A stretch of 64,000 nt of DNA from NCBI GenBank assembly GCA_023014485.1, contig JAJOZX010012278.1, positions 25,001 to 89,000 of the forward strand, read 5' to 3'. This DNA comes from Bathynomus jamesi (lineage: Eukaryota; Arthropoda; Malacostraca; Isopoda; Cirolanidae). The notes below the pieces were generated by a model, which had not been told where the DNA came from, did no database searches, and saw only the letters and a program-made list of their open reading frames with translations. Made by a program: the position numbers and the translations under genes. This document shows positions 57,793-64,000 of the stretch, one piece after another. Positions within the stretch are counted from its first letter, which is position 1; each line of letters begins with the position of its first letter.

Positions 57793-59901
57793 ACGTTCCA
57801 ACAGTGGTACGAGCCACCATACTAACACTTGAAAAAACTCACTATACAAAATTTTCACCATATAACCACACTGAACTTTCTACTTCTCAACTATCTATGT
57901 AGCGATAACGCCCACAGATACAAACGCTTTCACCATACTTTAATATGAACGTACCTAACACTGTATTTCGCAGATCGAGCAATTTCATTATGTACTAACT
58001 TTTTCTCCGTGTCCAGATAACGATAACGCTACCAGACGGATAGGCTTTGCTAATGCGGAACACCCTATACTAATAAACCTCATAACAACCTACGCAGCAC
58101 CTTGAAGATTTCAGTATGAACTGCAAAATCACCCAGAACTCACCACGAGGAGGTGGCTGCACTGTGAGTTCCATTACGCGCCCATCCCAACAGCCCTTCC
58201 GTATGAGCCACTAACTAATGCTACCCTCATATTTTTAACTACCTAAAGTGTTCCGCAAGCAGTGTATGCATTTAATGCTTCAACATACGCAGTCTAATTG
58301 CGATGACGCAATCTGGCGACTCCAATAAATTACCTACGTCAAATTTCAAGTTTTTTAAAAGAAAAACCGACGTTCTAGTCGCATTTTTCGCCTGACCTAA
58401 CAGCAATTATGCTACCACCAAAATATTATCTTTCCTACAACGCTCAAAAACTAACCTGCAAAATCTCCACTTTAATGTACCTTCCAATAGTGGCACCAGC
58501 TACAATACTAACACTTATACACCTTAACCGACGATTCCTAACTATAAAACTTTTCACTATATAACAGTGAACTTTGTACTTCTCAAACTATCTATGTAGA
58601 GATAACGCCCACAGATACGAACGCTTTCACCATAGTTTAATCTTAACCCGTGTTTCGCAGGTCTAACAATATAATTCGTGTAGGAGAATTTTCATTAGGA
58701 ATTAACTTTTTTCCCTGAGTCCAGGTAACGACAACGCTACCAAACGTACACCTTTTGCTAAAGTGGAACACCCTATACTAAATAAACCCAATAACAAACG
58801 ACGCACCACCTTCATGATTTCAGTATGAACTGCAAATCACCCACAACTCACCACGAGGAGGTGGCTGTACTCTGAGTTCTATTACGCGCCCATCCCAACA
58901 GCCCTTACGAATGGGCCACTATCTAATGATAGCTTCATATTTTTAACTAACTAAAGTGTTCCGCAACAAAATATATGCATTTAATGCTTCAAATACGCAG
59001 TCTAATTGCGATGACGCAATCTGGCGACTCCAATAATTACCTACGTCAAATTTCAAGTTTTTAAAAGAAAAACCGGCGTTTCAGTCGCATTATTCGTCTG
59101 CCTTAGCAGCAATTATGCTACCACCAAAATATTATCTTTCCTAGAACGCTCAAAAACTAATCTGCAAAATCTACACTTTAATATACCTTCCATAGTGGCA
59201 CAGCTACAATACTAACACATATACACCTTAACCGACGATCATAACTATAAAACATTTTCACTATATAAACAGTGAACTTTGTACTTTTCAAACTATCTAT
59301 GTAGCGATAACGCCCACAGATACAAACGCTTTCACCATATTTTAATCTTAACCTGTGTTTCACAGATCTAACATATAATTCGTGTAGGAGAAATTTTCTT
59401 TAGAATTAACTTTTTTTCCCGCGTCCAGGTAACGATAACGCTACCAGACGGAAACCTCTTGCTAAAGCGGAACACCCTGTACTAAATAAACCCAATACAA
59501 ACTACGCACCACCTTCATGATTTCAGTATGAACTGCAAAATCACCAACACTCACAAGGAGGAGGTGCTGTACTCTGCGTTCCATTGCGCGCCTAACCAAC
59601 AGCCCTTACGTATGGGCCACTAACTAATACTAGCTTCATATTTTTAACTACCTAAAGTGTTCCGCAACCAAAATATATGCAGTTAATGCTTCAAACTGTG
59701 CACCCTCATTGCCATGACGCAAACTGGCAAATACATTCTGCGACTCCAATAATTACCTACTTTAAATTTCTAGTTTTTAACAGAAAAACCGACGTTAGAC
59801 TCGCATTTTTCGTGTGCCGCAGTAGCAATTATGCTGCCACAAAACATATTTCCTTTCCTACAACGCTCACAATTAATCTACAAAAATCTTCAATTTAATC
59901 T
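57793..59901. repeat. Satellite trimer unit 3 (A-B-C, 2109 bp)
   Basis: Same order; more single-base gaps than units 1 and 2. Confidence 0.95.
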
Positions 59902-62017
59902 ACGTTCCAACAGTGGTACGAGCCACCATACTAACACTTGAAAAAACTCACTATACAAAATTTTTCACCATATAACCACACTGAACTTTCTACTTCTCAA
60001 ACTATCTATGTAGCGATAACGCCCACAGATACAACGCTTTCACCATACTTTAATATGAACGTACCTAACACTGTATTTCGCAGATCGAGCAATTTCATTA
60101 TGTACTAACTTTTTCTCCGTGTCCAGATAACGATAACGCTACCATCGGATAGGCTTTGCTAATGCGGAACACCCTATACTAAATAAACCTCATAACACCT
60201 ACGCAGCACCTTGAAGATTTCAGTATGAACTGCAAATCACCCGAACTCACCACGAGGAGGTGGCTGCACTGTGAGTTCCATTACGCGCCCATCCCAACAG
60301 CCCTTCCGTATGAGCCACTAACTAATGCTACCCTCATATTTTTAACTACCTAAAGTGTTCCGCAAGCAGTGTATGCATTTAATGCTTCAACATACGCAGT
60401 CTAATTGCGATGACGCAATCTGGCGACTCCAATAAATTACCTACGTCAAATTTCAAGTTTTTAAAAGAAAAACGACGTTCTAGTCGCATTTTTCGCCTGA
60501 CCTAACCGCAATTATGCTACCACCAAAATATTATCTTTCCTACCACGCTCAAAACTAACCTGCAAAAATCTCCACTTTAATGTACCTTCCAATAGTGGCA
60601 CCAGCTACATACTAACACTTATACACACTTAACCGACGATTCCTACTATAAAACTTTTCACTATATAAACAGTGAACTTTGTACTTCTCGCAAACTATCT
60701 ATGTAGAGATAACGCCCACAGATACGAACGCTTTCACCATAGTTTAATCTTAACCCGTGTTTTCGCAGGTCTAACAATATAATTCGTGTAGGAGAAATTT
60801 TCATTAGGAATTAACTTTTTTCCCTGAGTCCAGGTAACGACAACGCTACCAACGTACACCTTTTGCTAAAGTGGAACACCCTATACTAAATAAACCCAAT
60901 AACAAACGACGCACCACCTTCATGATTTCAGTATGAACTGCAAAATCACCCACAACTCACCACGAGGAGGTGGCTGTACTCTGAGTTCTATTACGCTCCC
61001 ATCCCAACAGCCCTTACGAATGGGCCACTATCTAATGATAGCTTCATATTTTTACTAACTAAAGTGTTCCGCAACAAAAATATATGCATTTAATGCTTCA
61101 ACATACGCAGTCTAATTGCGATGACGCAATCTGGCGACTCCAATAATTACCTACGTCAAATTTCAAGTTTTTAAAAGAAAAACCGGCGTTTCAGTCGCAT
61201 TATTCGTCTGCCTTAGCAGCAATTATGCTACCACCAAATATTATCTTTCCTAGAACGCTCAAAAACTAATCTGCAAAAATCTACACTTTATATACCTTCC
61301 AATAGTGGCACCAGCTACAATACTAACACATCTACACCTTAACCGACGATCACTAACTATAAAACATTTTCACTATATAAACAGTGAACTTTGTACTTTT
61401 CAAACTATCTATGTAGCGATAACGCCCAGATACAAACGCTTTCACCATATTTTAATCTTAACCTGTGTTTCACAGATCTAACCTATAATTCGTGTAGGAG
61501 AAATTTTCTTTAGGAATTAACTTTTTTCCCGGCGTCCAGGTAACGATAACGCTACCAGACGGAAACCTCTTGCTAAAGCGGAACACCCTGTACTAAATAA
61601 ACCCAATAACAAACTACGCACCACCTTCATGATTTCAGTATGAACTGCAAAATCACACAACAACTCACAAGGAGGAGGTGGCTGTACTCTGCGTTCCATT
61701 GCGCGCCAACCCAACAGCCCTTACGTATGGGCCACTAACTAATACTAGCTTCATATTTTTAACTACCTAAAGTGTTCCGCAACCAAAATATATGCAGTTA
61801 ATGCTTCAAACTGTGCACCCTCATTGCCATGACGCAAACTGGCAAATACATTCTGCGACTCCAATAAATTACCTACTTTAAATTTCTAGTTTTTAACAGA
61901 AAACCGACGTTAGACTCGCATTTTTCGTGTGCCGCAGTAGCAATTATGCTGCACAAAACATATTTTCCTTTCCTACAACGCTCACAAATTAATCTACAAA
62001 AATCTTCAATTTAATCT
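59902..62017. repeat. Satellite trimer unit 4 (A-B-C, 2116 bp)
   Basis: Same order; includes small gaps and a few short insertions (for example CTCGCAAACTATC near 60690). Confidence 0.95.
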
Positions 62018-64000
62018 ACGTTCCAACAGTGGTACGAGCCACCATACTAACACTTGAAAAAACTCACTATACAAAATTTTCACCATATAACCACCTGAAC
62101 TTTCTACTTCTCAAACTATCTATGTAGCGATAACGCCCACAGATACAAACGCTTTCACATACTTTAATATGAACGTACCTAACACTGTATTTCGCAGATC
62201 GAGCAATTTCATTATGTACTAACTTTTTCTCCGTGTCCAGATACGATAACGCTACCAGACGGATAGGCTTTGCTAATGCGGACACCTATACTAAATAAAC
62301 CTCATAACAACCTACGCAGCACCTTGAAGATTTCAGTATGAACTGCAAATCACCCAGAACTCACCACGAGGAGGTGGCTGCACTGTGAGTTCCATTACGC
62401 GCCCATCCCAACAGCCCTTCCGTATGAGCCACTAACTAATGCTACCCTCATATTTTTAACTACCTAAAGTGTTCCGCAAGCAGTGTATGCATTTAATGCT
62501 TCACATACGCAGTCTAATTGCGATGACGCAATCTGGCGACTCCAATAATTACTACGTCAAATTTCAAGTTTTTAAAAGAAAAACCGACGTTCTAGTCGCA
62601 TTTTTCGCCTGACCTACAGCAATTATGCTACCACCAAAATATTATCTTTCCTACAACGCTCAAAACTAACCTGCAAAAATCTCCACTTTAATGTACCTTC
62701 CAATAGTGGGCACCAGCTACAATACTAACACTTATACACCTTAACCGACGATTCCTAACTATAAAACTTTTCACTATATAACAGTGAACTTTGTACTTCT
62801 CAAACTATCTATGTAGAGATAACGCCACAGATACGAACGCTTTCACCATAGTTTAATCTTAACCCGTGTTTCGCAGGTCTAACAATATAATTCGTGTAGG
62901 AGAAATTTTCATTAGGAATTAACTTTTTTCCCTGAGTCCAGGTAACGACAACGCTACCAAACGTACACCTTTTGCTAAAGTGGAACACCCTATACTAAAT
63001 AAACCCAATAACAAACGAGCACCACCTTCATGATTTCAGTATGAACTGCAAAATCACCCACAACTCACCACGAGGAGGTGGCTGTACTCTGAGTTCTATT
63101 ACGCGCCCATCCCACAGCCTTACGAATGGCCACTATCTAATGATAGCTTCATATTTTTAACTAACTAAAGTGTTCCGCAACAAAAATATATGCATTTAAT
63201 GCTTCAACATACGCAGTCTAATTGCGATGACGCAATCTGGCGACTCCAATAAATTACCTACGTCAAATTTCAAGTTTTTAAAAGAAAAACCGGCGTTTCA
63301 GTCGCATTATTCGTCTGCCTTAGCAGCAATTATGCTACCACCAAAATATTATCTTTCCTAGAACGCTCAAAACTAATCTGCAAAAATCTACACTTTAATA
63401 TACCTTCCATAGTGGCACCAGCTACAATACTAACACATATACACCTTAACCGACGATCACTAACTATAAAAACATTTTCACTATATAAACAGTGAACTTT
63501 GTACTTTTCAAACTATCTATGTAGCGATAACGCCCACAGATACAAACGCTTTCACCATATTTTAATCTTAACCTGTGTTTCACAGATCTAACAATATAAT
63601 TCGTGTAGGAGAAATTTTCTTTAGGAATTAACTTTTTTTCCGGCGTCCAGGTAACGATAACGCTACCAGACGGAACCTCTTGCTAAAGCGGAACACCCTG
63701 TACTAATAAACCCAATAACAAACTACGCACCACCTTCATGATTTCAGTATGAACTGCAAAATCACCAACAACTCACAAGGAGGAGGTGGCTGTACTCTGC
63801 GTTCCATTGCGCGCCTAACCCAACAGCCCTTACGTATGGGCCACTAACTAATACTAGCTTCATATTTTTAACTACCTAAAGTGTTCCGCAACCAAAATAT
63901 ATGCAGTTAATGCTTCAAACTGTGCACCCTCATTGCCATGACGCAAACTGGCAATACATTCTGCGACTCCATAAATTACCTACTTTAAATTTCTAGTTTT
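62018..64000. repeat. Satellite trimer unit 5, cut by window end
   Basis: A, B and most of C are present (1983 bp). The array must extend beyond the window. Confidence 0.95.

Larger units (their letters stand above)
49612..64000. repeat. Satellite array: ~707-bp monomers in ~2.12-kb trimers
   Basis: Monomers marked by ACGATAACGCTACCA recur about every 702-710 bp (49.73, 50.43, 52.37, 53.08, 53.78, 54.49, 55.20, 55.91, 56.61 kb and onward). Three types alternate: A ('GGATAGGCTTTGCTAATGCGG'-like), B ('GTACACCTTTTGCTAAAGTGG'-like) and C ('GAAACCTCTTGCTAAAGCGG'). From 53553 the order A-B-C repeats with unit starts at 53553, 55675, 57793, 59902 and 62018. Copies of the trimer are nearly identical apart from small indels. 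The array continues past the window end. Small frames inside it recur at the same spacing and are not genes. Confidence 0.95.

Overview
This is a gene-poor stretch of an animal nuclear genome. Nothing bacterial is present: there are no operons or ribosome-binding sites, introns with GT-AG ends occur inside transposase genes, and the DNA is full of (TA)n microsatellites. The mix of DD41D mariners, Tc1-like elements, several hAT families, CR1-like and jockey/CR1-type LINEs, Penelope-like ends and a Merlin/IS1595-like fragment fits an invertebrate, most likely an arthropod. I cannot name the species from the sequence, and I see no convincing host protein-coding gene, rRNA or functional tRNA.

Layout. 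1-5.1 kb: a 233-bp TA-flanked MITE, a decayed LINE (LINE-A1) and an unassigned stretch. 5.1-11.1 kb: a fold-back mariner, an internally deleted mariner, a three-level nest (hAT > 'GGAGTCGG' element > mariner) and a hAT-Ac-like element with an exact 8-bp target duplication. 11.1-18.0 kb: a Penelope-like ribozyme end, an almost complete CR1-type LINE (LINE-B) whose ORF1 carries an SGNH/GDSL esterase domain, a 5'-truncated second copy, and a LINE ORF1 fragment. 18.0-31.3 kb: a second LINE-A copy broken up by at least three hAT insertions, which themselves hold mariners, a fold-back MITE, SINE heads and a pogo-like MITE. 31.4-38.3 kb: a Tc1-like element split by a DD34D mariner, Penelope-like palindromes, a compound hairpin element and a Merlin-like fragment.

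38.3-49.8 kb is the most unusual part. Three diverged members (E1, E2, E3) of one DNA-transposon family lie next to each other. Each has termini of the form TA-GGG[T/C]G and a transposase built as helical N-terminus, Cys-rich 'LFDI' module and an RNase-H-like core with a C(2)H motif. All are broken by indels. I do not recognise the superfamily with certainty.

49.6-64.0 kb (end of window) is a satellite array. Monomers are about 707 bp and, from 53.5 kb onward, form a regular A-B-C trimer of about 2.12 kb. The array edge retains a dimer-like arrangement and an A/B hybrid monomer. Each monomer carries the terminal motif of an E3-type element, so the satellite may be transposon-derived. A Tc1-like element has inserted cleanly into one monomer, and the neighbouring monomers supply the empty site.

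How it fits together: this looks like a heterochromatic transposon graveyard leading into a satellite block. Activity can be ordered from nesting: LINE-A and large hATs first, then mariners, MITEs and the Tc1 insertion. Nearly all coding regions are fossils. The best preserved are a DD41D mariner with one nonsense codon (23.7-25.0 kb) and the LINE-B reverse transcriptase.
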